45,623 nucleotides of DNA, taken from Gnetum montanum (taxonomy: Eukaryota; Streptophyta; Gnetopsida; Gnetales; Gnetaceae). Shown here in pieces: positions 11,060 to 21,920 of the stretch. Positions within the stretch are counted from its first letter, which is position 1; each line of letters opens with the position of its first letter. The position numbers and the translations under genes are program-made. Location: contig MNCI01003828.1 of NCBI GenBank assembly GCA_015680685.1, positions 18,089 through 63,711 on the forward strand, written 5' to 3'. A model generated the notes under the pieces. That model was not told where the DNA came from and did not search any database. It saw only the letters and a list, made by a program, of their open reading frames with translations.

Positions 11060-12630
11060 CAACAACACATATTGGCCCCCCCCATTGGTGGTTTCCTAGG
11101 CTGAAAGCACATGGAAAGAGATTGAGGAAACGATGGAAGTCACGTCAACGTACAAGCCTGACTGTGCCATGTTCCAAGATGATGAGGAGCTGTGGAAAAT
11201 GGTTGAATAGTGTGGCTGGAACGGTGCCCTGCAATGGCTAGTCAGTGACCCGGCCCTTTCAGATGACACCTTTTTTACTAGTTGGTGCAATGATCAAACC
11301 TACTTTCGGGGTATAGAGGTCATCATCATTGAGTCTTTGATTGCCAGGTGTCTAGGGGCCCAAGTCGATGGTGAAGTCATTCTGCCATCTGCACATGGGC
11401 TACAGGACACAAAAATTTTCTTCAATGGGTTAGTGCCATGCATGTGGAGTAGACAAGTTTCCAGATCCTCCCTGCCCTAGATTTGGGCCCAAGCGGTGGA
11501 TCTTATGGATAGATTTTTTGTCCAATCTGGCATGAGTCTAAACTCCAAGGCATCCACTTCACCTTCCTCAAATGCCTTAAATTAGGATTTAGGGTTAACC
11601 TACCCCAGTTTTTTTTAGTAGCCCTGCAATAGCAGAGGTGAGGCCACCACTCTGGGCTCATCTTGACCTTGTGGTAGGGGGTAGTGGATGGGGTAAAACC
11701 TGTCGGGGCCACAGAGTGCCCCCCTAGGAGGAGGCCCCTCGTTTGACCCATTGTTCCTGACCAACCAGGAGACTCTGTGGACCCAGCCAGTGGTTACGTG
11801 TACAAGGAGAAGATGTAACCATCGAGGGTGGAGGCCCCCAAACCCCATGACAACACTGGAGGCATCACCACCTAAAACCTCAGGGTGCAATGAAAGTAGG
11901 GACGAGGCATTACAACAAGCGGTATAGGAGGTTGTAGCCGCGGCACCCAATGCTAAGTGCCAGGAGTGGGAAGAAAAGTGGGAGGAAGCCCTTGCACAAG
12001 CACGGGCCGAGATGGAAACCCATTTATATGAAAGGGAATAGAGGAGAATTAGGCAACAAACCCTTCTAGCAGATGCAGCCTAGGCCCATCTAGTGGATGA
12101 GATCTGGGCCCAAATGAGAGATGAGTTGCTGCAGGAGGAAACTGCCCAAAGAGAGCACGAGGTGGCTAAAAGAGCCTAGCATGAGCAAGAATAAGAGGAG
12201 GCATAGAGATAGTGCCAGCTAGATCAGGCACACGAATAGAGTGCACGCCAATGGCTTAGGGTTGGATGATGTCCATACCTCATCTTGGCCATCAATTATG
12301 ATTGCACATGGGGGTAACTTAGGCACCACATCCGTTGGACCTCGATGTGTTTCCATCTAGATGGGGAAACATTGACGGAGGATCGAAATTAGCATGAATC
12401 GACCATGCAAGCAATCCAACAGGCCATTAGCTTCATGGACATGGAGCTCCATCATAACACATTGGAAATTCTCCATGCTTTGGAACGACCACACTATGCC
12501 TATTATAGGTTGCCAACGAGCCCATAGTGGGTTTGCAATTTCCCCACCCCCCCCTATGCCCCTGCCCCCCCAGTGGGTGAATTTTCCCCCCACCTCCTGT
12601 CTCTTATGGGTTAGAGCATTTTGACATAAA
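11060..12630 (+). pseudogene. Third coding region of the LINE: conserved domain plus coiled coil, unknown function
   Basis: Downstream of zf-RVT one reading frame continues, with scattered stops, for about 1.5 kb. The first part (11190-11580) includes LWKMVE, CGWNGALQWLV, DDTFFTSWCNDQTYFRGIEV and DGEVILPSAHGLQDTKIFF. The second part (about 11890-12250) is rich in E, Q, R and A (for example WEEKWEEALAQARAEMETHL) and should form a coiled coil. A last segment includes MDMELHHNTLEILHALERPH and a Pro-rich end. A second, diverged copy of the same two parts occurs at 13500-15850 on the minus strand, also followed by a LINE-like A-rich end. It is not RNase H and I do not recognise the family. The element's 3' end and target duplication lie beyond it, so it belongs to the LINE. 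Confidence 0.65.
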
Positions 12631-12778
12631 AGGCAGATACACAGTTGGGCTGATGCATCGTTGGGCATAATGGTTTGAGGTTTAAACACTTGCCACATGG
12701 GCCAATGTTGTTGGCCCACATTTTGTAATATCTTGTACTCTATTTTTAGTAATTTAATACCAAACATTTCCTCAAAAA

Positions 12779-12788
12779 AATTAAAATA
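12779..12788. repeat. Target site duplication, right copy (LINE-1)
   Basis: Second copy of AATTAAAATA, starting within the A run at the 3' end of the LINE. Confidence 0.7.
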
Positions 12789-12856
12789 CGAATAATCATT
12801 TGAAGTTAACATTGTAGAATTTATGGCATAAAACATGGAATTCAGACACCATGTAC

Positions 12857-12952
12857 CCCTGAAGTGTGTACCAATTGGATGACTTGAATTGGTGAAGATG
12901 TTACATGTGTTGACTTGTATTTGGAATCCAATGGTAAATTATCCTCTAAATC
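12857..12952 (-). pseudogene. DPP III exon LEDNLPLDSKYKS
   Basis: Open throughout: DLEDNLPLDSKYKSTHVTSS and then PIQVIQLVHTSG, with acceptor TATAG and donor GTACAT. The following intron is 6.5 kb long and contains the complete LINE. Confidence 0.9.
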
Positions 12953-13032
12953 CTATACAATAATTAACATAGGTTATTGTTAAATACTTTTACAACAATA
13001 AATAAACAAATAAAATGAAAGTGAATACTTAC

Positions 13033-13109
13033 CTGTAAACAATCACTAAAAAGCTTGATCTGGGATGTTGCTTGCTCATCTTTGATATTGATAAATGCCT
13101 CAAAAGAGG
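13033..13109 (-). pseudogene. DPP III exon SFEAFINIKDEQ
   Basis: It encodes SFEAFINIKDEQATSQIKLF and then SDCLQ before a clean GTAAGT donor. The expected first codon is one base short at the acceptor (CAAG before CC), so splicing would shift the frame unless the site moved. Confidence 0.85.
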
Positions 13110-13779
13110 CTTGAACCATTTATGAACTTAGAGTTAACAAATTTTCTAATCTTTGACAAATAATCTCTTAAAGAGGATTTTTTTGAGAAAGAATCTGGGT
13201 TTTGTATTATAAATAATTTGCAATGGAATATGTACAAAAAAAGAAGAAAATTAGGGGGGAGAAGAACCCACCCCCACCCCTTGGGCACCATCAGGGAGAA
13301 GGTCCTTCCAAACCAATGAACAAAACAAAGTAGACCTTAGGCTACAAAGTCCTCAAAGGTATGAAAAAAGCACAAAACCTTGTCCAATTCCCCATTCTAG
13401 AATTTTTTTTTTGGTTTGGGTTGTTGGGGAAGTGGGGGACAAGAGTCCCCCAAAAACAAAAGCAAGTCAAAAACATCCCATGTCCCACCTCCACCTAGAA
13501 CACGATGCTAGAGGGGTCTTGGCAGTATCATACAAGGGTAGCAAGTCCTTTCTTGTGAGTGAATGGAATCCAACATTGCCCAGTGATGCTCAAAGGCCAC
13601 AAAAGCAACAACTTCTTGCAATTTTTTATATTGCTCCTCTCATTGTGTTCACTTCTCAGACCCCCGACCCCATCAAGATGAATCTTGGACACCCTTTTTT
13701 GAATAAATCGACACAAGACATGCCAAGTAGTGTTGTTGTTTATGTCTATGATGATGTAAGGGAAGCATTCCATTTGCAG

Positions 13780-15625
13780 CCATCAACAGGCATTTGTCTC
13801 ATGCACATCATCGTGGATTTTCTACATATGTTGTTCTTCTAGTAGGTCTCTAGCCTGTTGTTTCTCATCTTTTTCAACCTTTATTTTTTAGTCGTGTTCT
13901 TCCTTTCATATATCCTCTTTTATCTACTCATGTAGGGCATCCTCCAGCTCACTCCTAATGGATGCCTCCTTAAGGTCCCATAGGCATTTTTCTTCCTATG
14001 TAGCCTCCATGCAGCACTGCTCCTCCTACTTAGTCCATAGCTAATGCTCTTATTCCCACTTTTGCAACTCTACTTCCTGAGCAACCCTTTCCTCCACACA
14101 TAGCCAAGTTGCCACTTTCACAGTAACCCTAACGAGGTCTTCCTCATATTTCACTTGAAGCTCATGGTAGAGCACTTTAGTTCTCTGCATGTCCTACTCT
14201 TGCACACTGAGTAGTTGGTCAATGACAAATTCTTGCTAGTTGAACCCCGAACCCACTCCACCTACCCACAACACCCAACGCACTCAATGCCAACAATGAA
14301 GAAGCCCCTTCTACATTACAATGCTACTCACAGATGACCGTGAATGGGTAAGGCCAAGTTGGAGGTGGGTCAACTAGCTGGGCTATCCTTCAAAGGGCAA
14401 AAATCAACCTAGAATGAAAACCTTTGAATTTCTTGTGTAGCGAAGCCAAAAGGAATTTAGCAATGTTGACCCTATGACCAAGCTACACACACCTAATGAA
14501 TGCAAAGTATGCCCCTTGTAGCTTCCAACCATTATCAAAATCCACAAAGTACTAGTCCACCAGCTCTATCATGTCCTGTGACAACTAAGGTAGCATAGAT
14601 TTTAGAACTTGACCGCTACCTATCTTAGGCACCAACCTGTTGAAAAAACCCTCTACATCCTACACAAAGAACTACCCCCAACACCCTGTAGCAACATTGA
14701 AAGGATATGTAAGGGTAGTGTCCCATTGATAGCCATCGAGGAGCATTTGTCTCATGTGCATCATCGTGGATTTTCTTCATATGTTGTTCTTCTAGTAGGT
14801 CTCTAGCTTGTTGTTCCTCCTCTTCTTCAACCCTTCTTTTTCATTTGTGTTCTTCCTTGCGTATCTCCTCTTTTATCTACTCATGCAGGGCATCCTCCAG
14901 CTCACTCCTAATGGCTACCTCCCTAAGGTCCCGTAGGCATTTTTATTCCTTCGCAGCCTTAATGTGGCATTACTCCTCCTACTCAGTCCATAGCTAATGC
15001 TCCTATTCTTACTTCTACAACTCTACCTCCCAAGCAGCCCTTTCCTCCACACACACTTGAGCCACCAATTTCACAGTAACCTTAGTGAGGTCCTCATATT
15101 TTTCTTGAAGCTCACAGTGAAGCACTTTGGTGCTTTGCATGTCCTACTCTTGCAGACTAAGTAGTTGGTTGGTGATAGATTCTTGCCAATCGAACTCCAA
15201 ACCCTCTGCTACCCACCCACAACACCCAACACAGTTAGCACCAATGATAAAGAAGTCTCTTCCACATTATGATGCTACTCATAGATGGTTGTGAGAAATG
15301 AAGGCCAAGTTGGAGGTGGGTCAACTAGTTGGGTTGCCCTCCAAAGGGCCAAAATCAACCCAAAATGGCAACCTTTGCATCCCTTGCACAGAAAAGCCAA
15401 AATGAATTTAGCAATGTTGATCCTATAGCCAAGCCACATACACCTCATGAATGCAAAGTGTGCCCCTTACAACTTCCAAACATTATCGGATTGCACAAAG
15501 TACTGGTCCACCAAATTTGTTGTGTCCTACGACAACTAAGGTAGTGCATATTTCGGAACTTGATCACTACTTGTCTTAGGCACCAACCCACTGAAAAAAC
15601 CCTATGCATCCTACAACCCTTGACC
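13780..15625 (-). repeat. Tandem duplication (unit about 950 bp) in the LINE fragment
   Basis: 13780-14690 and 14735-15625 are diverged direct copies. For instance, CATCATCGTGGATTTTCT occurs near 13806 and 14760, and AATTTAGCAATGTTGA near 14456 and 15409. Each copy contains the coiled-coil region (about 13830-14150 and 14790-15100) plus the C-terminal part of the conserved domain. Confidence 0.8.
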
Positions 15626-15865
15626 AATGGGCAATACCACCTCCCCATCCTCAAGCACCCCCAAATACCCCACGAGGGCCACCTCAATCAAGTGAATGTG
15701 CACTTAGTAAAAGGTAGTGGAGTCCTCCCTCCACCTTTTATAGAAAGCACCATCTCCCACAATTAGGGGCAAAAGGTTGGCCCAACCCACCCTTGTGACC
15801 ATATCCTAGGGAACAAGGTTGCCTTGGAAGCCCTCACACATTGACTCATTACATGTCCCAGAGCA
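15380..15865 (-). pseudogene. Conserved domain of LINE third coding region (second copy)
   Basis: The minus-strand frame reads EGFQGNLVP, stop, DMVTRVGWANLLPLIVGDGA, FYKRWREDSTTFY, then VHIHLIEVALVGYLGVLEDG and EVVLPIGQGL. This aligns with KMVE-CGWNGALQWLV and DGEVILPSAHGL in the complete LINE. Stops are frequent, mainly TAG. Confidence 0.6.
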
Positions 15866-16190
15866 CATTGTGTTAATTAAATAATACATAAAATGTGATC
15901 ATTAACTTGCCATCATTTATAGATGTTTCAAGAAGTTGTTATACTGGTTCAAAATAAGCTACTAAGAGGAAAAGATAAAGAGACCATGTATGTGATGGCT
16001 ATTGAATTAATTTCAACTATGTTGACTGTTGATAGTAATAAAAGTTTTATATATGCTAGAATGAAAACTAGTGGAAATAAATGCCATAAAATTATTTATC
16101 AACTATACACTTTCAAAAGGCATTGAAAAATGCATTTATAAGGTGAACCAATACCAGAAAACAACTGATTAAATGCTACCAAGCATGTAC

Positions 16191-16256
16191 CTTATATCCA
16201 AAAAGTGCATCTTCATAAGTTTAATATGGTCCAATAGTAACATCCAACATCGAATC
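16191..16256 (-). pseudogene. DPP III exon with GPY-TYED motif
   Basis: The acceptor is TTATAG and the donor GTACAT. It encodes DSMLDVTIGPY, a TAA stop (16221-16223; glutamate expected), then TYEDALFGYK. The next exon lies 3 kb away because a LINE fragment occupies the intron. Confidence 0.88.
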
Positions 16257-16410
16257 CTATAAGCAAAACATCAAGCAAAAATATGACACATTCAATTTAC
16301 ATTCATTCATTTTAATCTTCTCAAAATTATCTTGTTGACATGGCATAAATACTAAAAATAGATAATTACAAACCATTAAATGGATATTTAAATTTATTTT
16401 CCCTTTATTT

Positions 16411-16450
16411 TTCTTGTTGGACAAGGCTAGGATGATGATGACGATTATCA
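16411..16450 (+). repeat. SINE-like 3' tail with (GAT)n
   Basis: TTGTTGGACAAGGCTAGGAT followed by GATGATGACGAT, the same tail as at 5541-5587. It lies in a DPP III intron. Confidence 0.45.
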
Positions 16451-16570
16451 TCTACTATCTCCTTTCATTGTAATATTGAAACTTATATGGTAATGAAAAA
16501 TAAAGGGGAAATAGAAAGCTTTGTAAGGAAGACCATACTAAACAGATAGATTGCACTATTTAATCCTTAC

Positions 16571-16652
16571 CAGCTCCATCTAAGCAACATCAGAATCATA
16601 ATAGTCATTGGACAGAAATGCATCTCCCTTGGCCTTTAGCATACTTTTCAAA
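16571..16652 (-). pseudogene. DPP III exon AKGDAFLSNDYY
   Basis: The acceptor is AATATAG and the donor GTAAGG. It encodes LKSMLKAKGDAFLSNDYYDS followed by DVA, a stop and MEL. The stop is TAG at 16580-16582, where a tryptophan (TGG) is conserved in the family. Confidence 0.9.
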
Positions 16653-16752
16653 CTATATTGAAGAAAAGACAAACAAAAGGCACAAGGATATTTATAGAGT
16701 TCTTTGAAAAAAATGAGAAGTAACATCACATTAATGTACACAAATAGCAGAC

Positions 16753-17020
16753 GTCGGTGTGTTGGCAACGTTTGTAGCTTCATGCAATAAATTTGCAGCA
16801 CTTTTCAAATTTTGTGCATACTCTACTGAGTATGGTATAATTGTCAACTTCTGATAAACTAAAACTAGGAGAAAGGTTCTGGTCTAAAGCTATGGAGTCT
16901 TCCTCTGCTATTGCATTCTCAGAAACTAGGCCAGGCAATCTTCTAATAACAGTGAAAAAGCCAATAGCGGAATCTTATTGATCCTTGTGTAAGTTGTCCT
17001 TCCATAACTCAAATTCTTGC
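16753..17020 (-). pseudogene. DPP III exon with FELWKD motif
   Basis: It encodes EFELWKDNLHKDQ, a TAA stop (16975-16977, CAA expected), then DSAIGFFTVIRRLPG and a linker. The frame breaks near 16827-16838, where one CCATA unit of a tandem pair seems lost, and resumes as PYSVEYAQNLKSAANLL. The donor after 16753 is GT and joins the next exon in the phase needed for TLKSMLKAKG. The right edge is uncertain by a few bases. Confidence 0.85.
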
Positions 17021-17070
17021 CCTAATAGGTAACATGGAGAATAATTTAGCATAGTGCCACATCATGGTTA

Positions 17071-17110
17071 GCCAATCCCATTTTGTTGGGACAAGGCTAA
17101 GATGGTGATG
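17071..17110 (+). repeat. SINE-like 3' tail
   Basis: GCCAATCCCATTTTGTTGGG, then ACAAGGCTAAGATGGTGATG. The longer core here most resembles the 3' end of Au-like plant SINEs. It is intronic in the DPP III pseudogene. Confidence 0.5.
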
Positions 17111-17512
17111 ACTGCATCATGGTCCAGGCATGAGCAGGATCATAGGAATACCACATGTGATTAGTTACATGGTAACTTTCCAACATCACAAGTGTCTAAT
17201 GGTATACACGGGTTCATAAAACATGCTGAGAACATGATTAATACTTTTAATTCTAGCTATTAAATTCTCTCTTCAGCAATTAAGAGCCAACCTGAAAATT
17301 AATAATCTACTATGCATGTAGCATAATAGATATTGCTCTACCTTTAAGCAACGTAATGTTACCACAAAATAGGAAAATCAGGGGGCTTGCAAGCTATGAC
17401 ATATCAAAATCAGCTTTAACAATTCATGCTCATAGGCTAAAAGAATACCTTACCTATTTAACAAAATCCAAATTCCATTATTGTATATCTTGACAAGATA
17501 ATAAATTTGCAC

Positions 17513-17685
17513 CTCTCGAGACATATCTGCAGGATAGAAATTTGCCCCAGCTGGCTTCTTTTGAGGAAAAGCCATCTTATATCTCAAACCTTCCCATCCT
17601 AAAATTGATTTAATAGCTCCCTTCACTAACTTTATAGTAGCATCAATAGTGCTAAAAAAAGGATTCGTTATCATCAAGAACTGAC
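17513..17685 (-). pseudogene. DPP III exon with GANFYP motif
   Basis: The acceptor TCTCACAG precedes 17685 and a GT donor follows 17513. It encodes the stretch ending KKPAGANFYPADMSRE, a strongly conserved region of plant DPP III. The first part reads in another frame: a run of seven T (A on the plus strand, 17654-17660) has one base too many, shifting the frame inside NESFF-STIDAT. Confidence 0.85.
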
Positions 17686-20600
17686 CTGTGAGAACCCACA
17701 AATCATGAAGATGGCTCTCTAACACTCTAATTTAGTATTAGGAATTTTTCTTGACTATAGAAATTAAACTTTTTTTCAGCTAGATTTATTTCAATATAAT
17801 TCATTGGGGATACAAACATTGCATCTAATAACCAACGTCTTACTAACAATGCAATTTTGCTACTCTATATGTATTGATTTACTTTCTTATTAGAGTCTGT
17901 GCTTACCATTAACTTCATTGCATACTAAATGTTAGTCAATAATTGAAGCTTAAACAATGGCTCTATGTAGGACCCTTAATAACCACCCTCTAAAAATTAC
18001 TACATTTTTTTTCTTTTCCAATCCTCTTAAAACATGGGATTATACTTACATTAGCAAATTAATAAGGATGTGACTCATAATGATGGGATGATTATACATC
18101 CTACGTACCTTCTTCCATCATTAGACTTAATAAATTGTTGATATGAGGAGCCCTTGCCACTTTTCATAATCCTAAGGATTGATGCATCTATTGCATATCA
18201 TCTGTATTTAGTAGCATTATGATACCTTAAAAACTAGTTTTGTCCAAGGTGATTGCTAACACTCTGCATCACTTGTGAAGCTAGAAAACATCAAACATTT
18301 GTGTGACTCACTTATTTTAAGTTTTATTTTACAAGAAGCACCAATGGATGTGGTTGGATGTACTCCTAGTCCTCCACTATGTTTCCATCATAGTTATAAT
18401 AGGCTTCAAGCAATGGCTAGGAATAAAAAATGTATATGTTTCAACAACTTTGCCCATGCAATGTAGCATTGCATTCGCACATTAAGGGCCATCCAACTCA
18501 AAAAATCTGATCACCATCTAGTTATGAGTTGGGTATTCAGATTCTAAACTACACAAACAAGGCTTAGCTCAACCATCATTTTTAGACTACACATCAATAT
18601 ACCCCTGAGATAGGTGATTTGGGATCATACGTGAGGTGGGTACACACTTACAAGTGGCACCTAAATCATTGAAAACCTTCAAGTGTCATGCAACTCAACC
18701 CCCTTGGGTGCAATGGCTTAGGATATTAAGCTAAAGTAAGTATATATATAGGTAGGGTTGGATAGTGGTGCTTATCTCCACATCCAAGGGAGGGTGTATG
18801 CAAAATAAATAAATAATGCAACCCATCAATTCAAGGTATAGGGATGAATATATATTATTATTAAAATGATTAGTTAATGATCCCAAAAATACTACATGCT
18901 TCACACAATGCACACCAAGTAATTACATCATCCACCTAATTACTAACTATGAGTTTAGGTGGATTACTTATCCTAGGGCCCATAGAAATTCTAATCATAA
19001 TTCATGTGGGTTAATTTTATGGAAAACAAATAAACATACATGATCACACATATTTTCTTTCTTTATTTCTTTCTTTTGCACAAATAAAATAATATGATTG
19101 CTAATAAGTAAATGGGGTTAGCACATTGTGGCAAAAATAAATAAACAATATTCACTTTGCATGAAAGAAAAATTTAATTATGACAAAATGTACAAACAAG
19201 CATGTAATGAAAGACTTACTTCAAGGAGACCTCCAGCCTTCCAAGATGCAATATTCCCATCATAAAAATGAAAGAAGTAAATGTGCATCTCAAGTGTATT
19301 TTAAATGGCATGTAAGCGTGTGCTCACATCATACAATGGAGAGAGTTACAATAGGAGTTTGTTTGTCATAGGACAACTAGCCAATGTTTTCCTGTATTTT
19401 CAAATATCCAAAATTCGGGCAAACAAAGACTGAAAGTAGGGCCTAAATGTTTAGCGATCAAATATGTATTTAGGGGAGATGGGAGGCCTGAACACATATT
19501 TGAGATTATAATCCATATAGCTCATGGGAGTTGGATTTTAACAAGGTTTTGTTTTGTTCCTTTTTATGTTTTTTCCCCTCTTAGCCTAAGGTATCTTTTA
19601 GACTTTGCAATATCAGTGTTTGGGAAACAAAGAATAGAAAATCTCTAAATTCCTTTTTTGTTTCCCTAAAAAAAAAAGAGAAGCAAAGGTAGATTCTATA
19701 TGTGATGGTTGTCATTACATTTTTACCATATCTAAGAAATGAGAAAACAATAAATGCTTACTAGATAATAACAAAATGAAAAAGGATGGAAGTCTCTATG
19801 CTAGCATTACTAAAGAATCAAAATTATGATTTTATAGAGTAGAGAACAAACAAAATATTATGTGCTCATGTGCAATATGGAAAGGAGAAACAACAATAAA
19901 ATATGGTATACACTAAGTTTGAACACCATGATGGATGAACATGGGTCCAAACTTTGACATCTTCATTAATACATTTTCCAACCTCCCATGCTTTCACATT
20001 GAGAGAAATGTAGGCTTGGACAAAGGACCATTTAACAATGATTTGGGACATGACAACTCTCTTAGAAAACCCTCAAAACTAACCCAAAAATGATCAACAG
20101 AACAAAACATGTGCACTTAACAAAAGACACTAAAAGTCCTCATATGAATAGCTTTATTTTTTTAAATATTAAAATGAGTGCTCAATGGACCCTTTGGCCA
20201 TCCAACTGTACTACACGAAGTATTTCCAGCCCTACAACATCTTGTAGCCCACACAAGAGATCACAAAACAAAAATAATCACAAAAAATATGAAATACCAA
20301 AACATGAATACAAAAAATCAAATCCAAGACACATGAGAGAATCCATGCATGACTCACAACTCACAAGAATCCCACATGCCCTCATGAAATAATCGACACT
20401 TGTCCAAGCCAATATAACTTTAAACACCTATGAAAAAAAATTGTACAATGGTTTGAAATACACACATTTAAAGTTGAACTTGATCAATTTGGGGAGGGAG
20501 AAGACACCTCAAAGTTGGGTTGTTGTCCAGCCAATGGCCTCAAGAAATCAGCTTCAAATTGTAGGTCCAAGGTGTTGCCAAAATCCCCTCACAAAATCAA

Positions 20601-20811
20601 AGAAAACAGTCCCTTAAATCAGCCAAAGAGTCCCCAAAAATTAGTCCCAAAATGACTCCAACAGCAGCAACAAAATCCACCTCCCAAGAGCCCACAAGAA
20701 CACTCAAGACAACCCAAGAGATGGTTGAGAATAAGTAAGGAACAACCACTTTTTCTCTCCTCTCCTCAACTCTTGACCCCTCTAACTAGCATAGTCTCCC
20801 CTTCCTTTACC
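17686..20811. other. Intergenic or 5' intron sequence, no gene seen
   Basis: AT-rich with no convincing coding frame. The Nudix domain exons expected upstream of the DPP III domain were looked for and not found. The short open frames have no family features. Confidence 0.6.
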
Positions 20812-20898
20812 CAAAGTGAAAATAGGAGCAAACACTCCCCCTATTTATAGGATGNCAAAGTGAAAATAGGAGCAAACACTCCCCCTATTTATAGGATG
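20812..20898. repeat. 43-base direct duplication around N (assembly join)
   Basis: 20812-20854 and 20856-20898 are identical 43-mers separated by N at 20855. This is the signature of two contigs with an unmerged terminal overlap. The overlap length equals that of the inverted repeat near 137-226, which suggests a common assembly parameter. Confidence 0.85.
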
Positions 20899-21920
20899 GA
20901 GGAGACCTTAAGGTTTGGGTAAAGACTTGTGCATAAGAGTTTAGACAATGGGCAAAGAATAGACAACCCATTATTCAAAAATCCTTTTTTTATTCATGGC
21001 ATCATTACTACTTGACTTGGACAAACAAGCTCTCATAAGGGAGTAGACATGTGAAATTGACAACACTCAAGAAAGTCACATGGCCCCTATTAAATGAGTC
21101 CTATGCCCTTTTGCCAACCATTAATATGAAGTGGACAATTTGCATATAAATAAAATAGATGGCATCATAAGCATGTCATGAAGCATACATTACCATCCCG
21201 CATTAACTTTTCTCATGGCCCCATCTTTTTGTCTTATTTTAAATCACTTCTTTTAGTGTATATGCTATGATGGTTTCTGATTTATTTTTGGCCTTTTATC
21301 TATTTTCCACATTTCACATTATTTATCTAGTAAAAATTATTGATACTAAACTTTTTGTCCATTCAACATTTTAAACTTGCCAAGCTAGTTGTAATAAGCA
21401 CAAACATGCCATAACTATCGTACTAGAAATTAATATTTTGATTGAATCAAGGAAAATATGGTCCCACTGGGTACCTTTTTAATCATTTAACATTAAAATC
21501 TCAAAATCTAGGGCTCTAATTGAAAAACTATTTATAAATCTATACTCTAAGTGTACCAAATTTGAGCACGATCCGTCAACTTTGAATTTTGACACATTTT
21601 AACTAATTAAATATTTAATAATTCAAAAATTCTAACTAAACATCAAAATAAACGATGAATCCACATCATGTAAATTTTCTAATATTATTCTAAAATAATA
21701 AAAAATTTTCTAATGCTCATTCATTAATAAAAAATATATATTTTAAAAAACTTAAAATTATAAAAATTAGAAATAAATAGTAATATCACTTATGTCACCC
21801 AAACTCAGATTACTCAAAAGTATTAGGCACATCTACAAATATATATAAGCTTTTAAACAAATTAAAGTCTAAGTATTTAATAGAGTACTAAGGTCACATG
21901 TACAAATGTGGGGCATTACA
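20840..21920 (-). repeat. Possible LTR or promoter remnant
   Basis: On the minus strand TGTAATGCCC at 21920-21911 resembles the start of many plant gypsy LTRs. About 1 kb downstream is a TATA-like CCTATAAATAGGGGG (about 20881-20896, duplicated by the assembly join), then a GT-rich leader. No matching end with target duplication was found, so element boundaries and even LTR identity are unproven. Confidence 0.3.

Larger units (their letters stand above)
6407..12778 (+). mobile_element. Complete but decayed L1-type LINE with an extra 3' coding region
   Basis: A plus-strand non-LTR retrotransposon of about 6.4 kb, inserted in a DPP III intron antisense to the gene. Order: ORF1 with DUF4283-like region, zinc knuckle and Pro-rich tail; ORF2 with endonuclease, reverse transcriptase and zf-RVT domain; a third coding-like region with a coiled coil; then a short 3' end (TTTAATACCAAACATTTCCTC plus A run). 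A 10-bp target duplication brackets it. It is riddled with stops, mostly TAG, and several frameshifts, so it is not active. Confidence 0.85.
13178..15865 (-). mobile_element. 5'-truncated LINE fragment of the same family, with internal tandem duplication
   Basis: The A run (T on plus, 13178-13184) ends a 3' terminus resembling that of the complete LINE (ATAATACAAAACCC...TTCTTTCTC plus A run). Upstream on the minus strand are the coiled-coil region and the conserved domain also found at 11060-12630. Neither reverse transcriptase nor endonuclease is present. A unit of about 950 bp is duplicated in tandem. It fills the intron between the DPP III exons at 13033-13109 and 16191-16256. The 5' boundary is approximate, and I found no convincing target duplication. 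Confidence 0.65.
4307..17685 (-). pseudogene. NUDX3-like: DPP III (peptidase M49) domain of Nudix hydrolase 3, unprocessed pseudogene
   Basis: At least eleven exon remnants on the minus strand, in the right order, encode the zinc dipeptidase (DPP III, M49) part of plant NUDX3. The enzyme removes dipeptides from the N terminus of peptides in the cytosol. Visible hallmarks are GANFYP, FELWKD, AKGDAFLSNDYY, the zinc-site motif HECCHGIGPH (HExxH) and EEAKAN (second zinc motif, usually EEAKAD in plants). Most exon edges retain GT/AG sites, so this is a genomic copy, not a retrocopy. Lesions: in-frame stops at 16975-16977, 16580-16582, 16221-16223 and 4379-4381, a T-run frameshift at 17654-17660, and a 5-bp loss near 16830. 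The N-terminal Nudix domain is not seen to the right and the last exons are not seen to the left; element D occupies that side. Two introns are swollen by LINEs. Identity is firm; pseudogene status is strong, barring assembly error. Confidence 0.9.

Noticed and set aside
13100-15900. Target duplication for the LINE fragment
   Set aside because: The bases beside the A run were compared with sequence near 15840-15900; no convincing repeat was found.
19203-21920. Solo LTR from TGTAATG (19203) to TGTAATGCCC (21920)
   Set aside because: The termini look complementary, but the flanking five bases differ (AAGCA and ATGTA), so no target duplication supports it.
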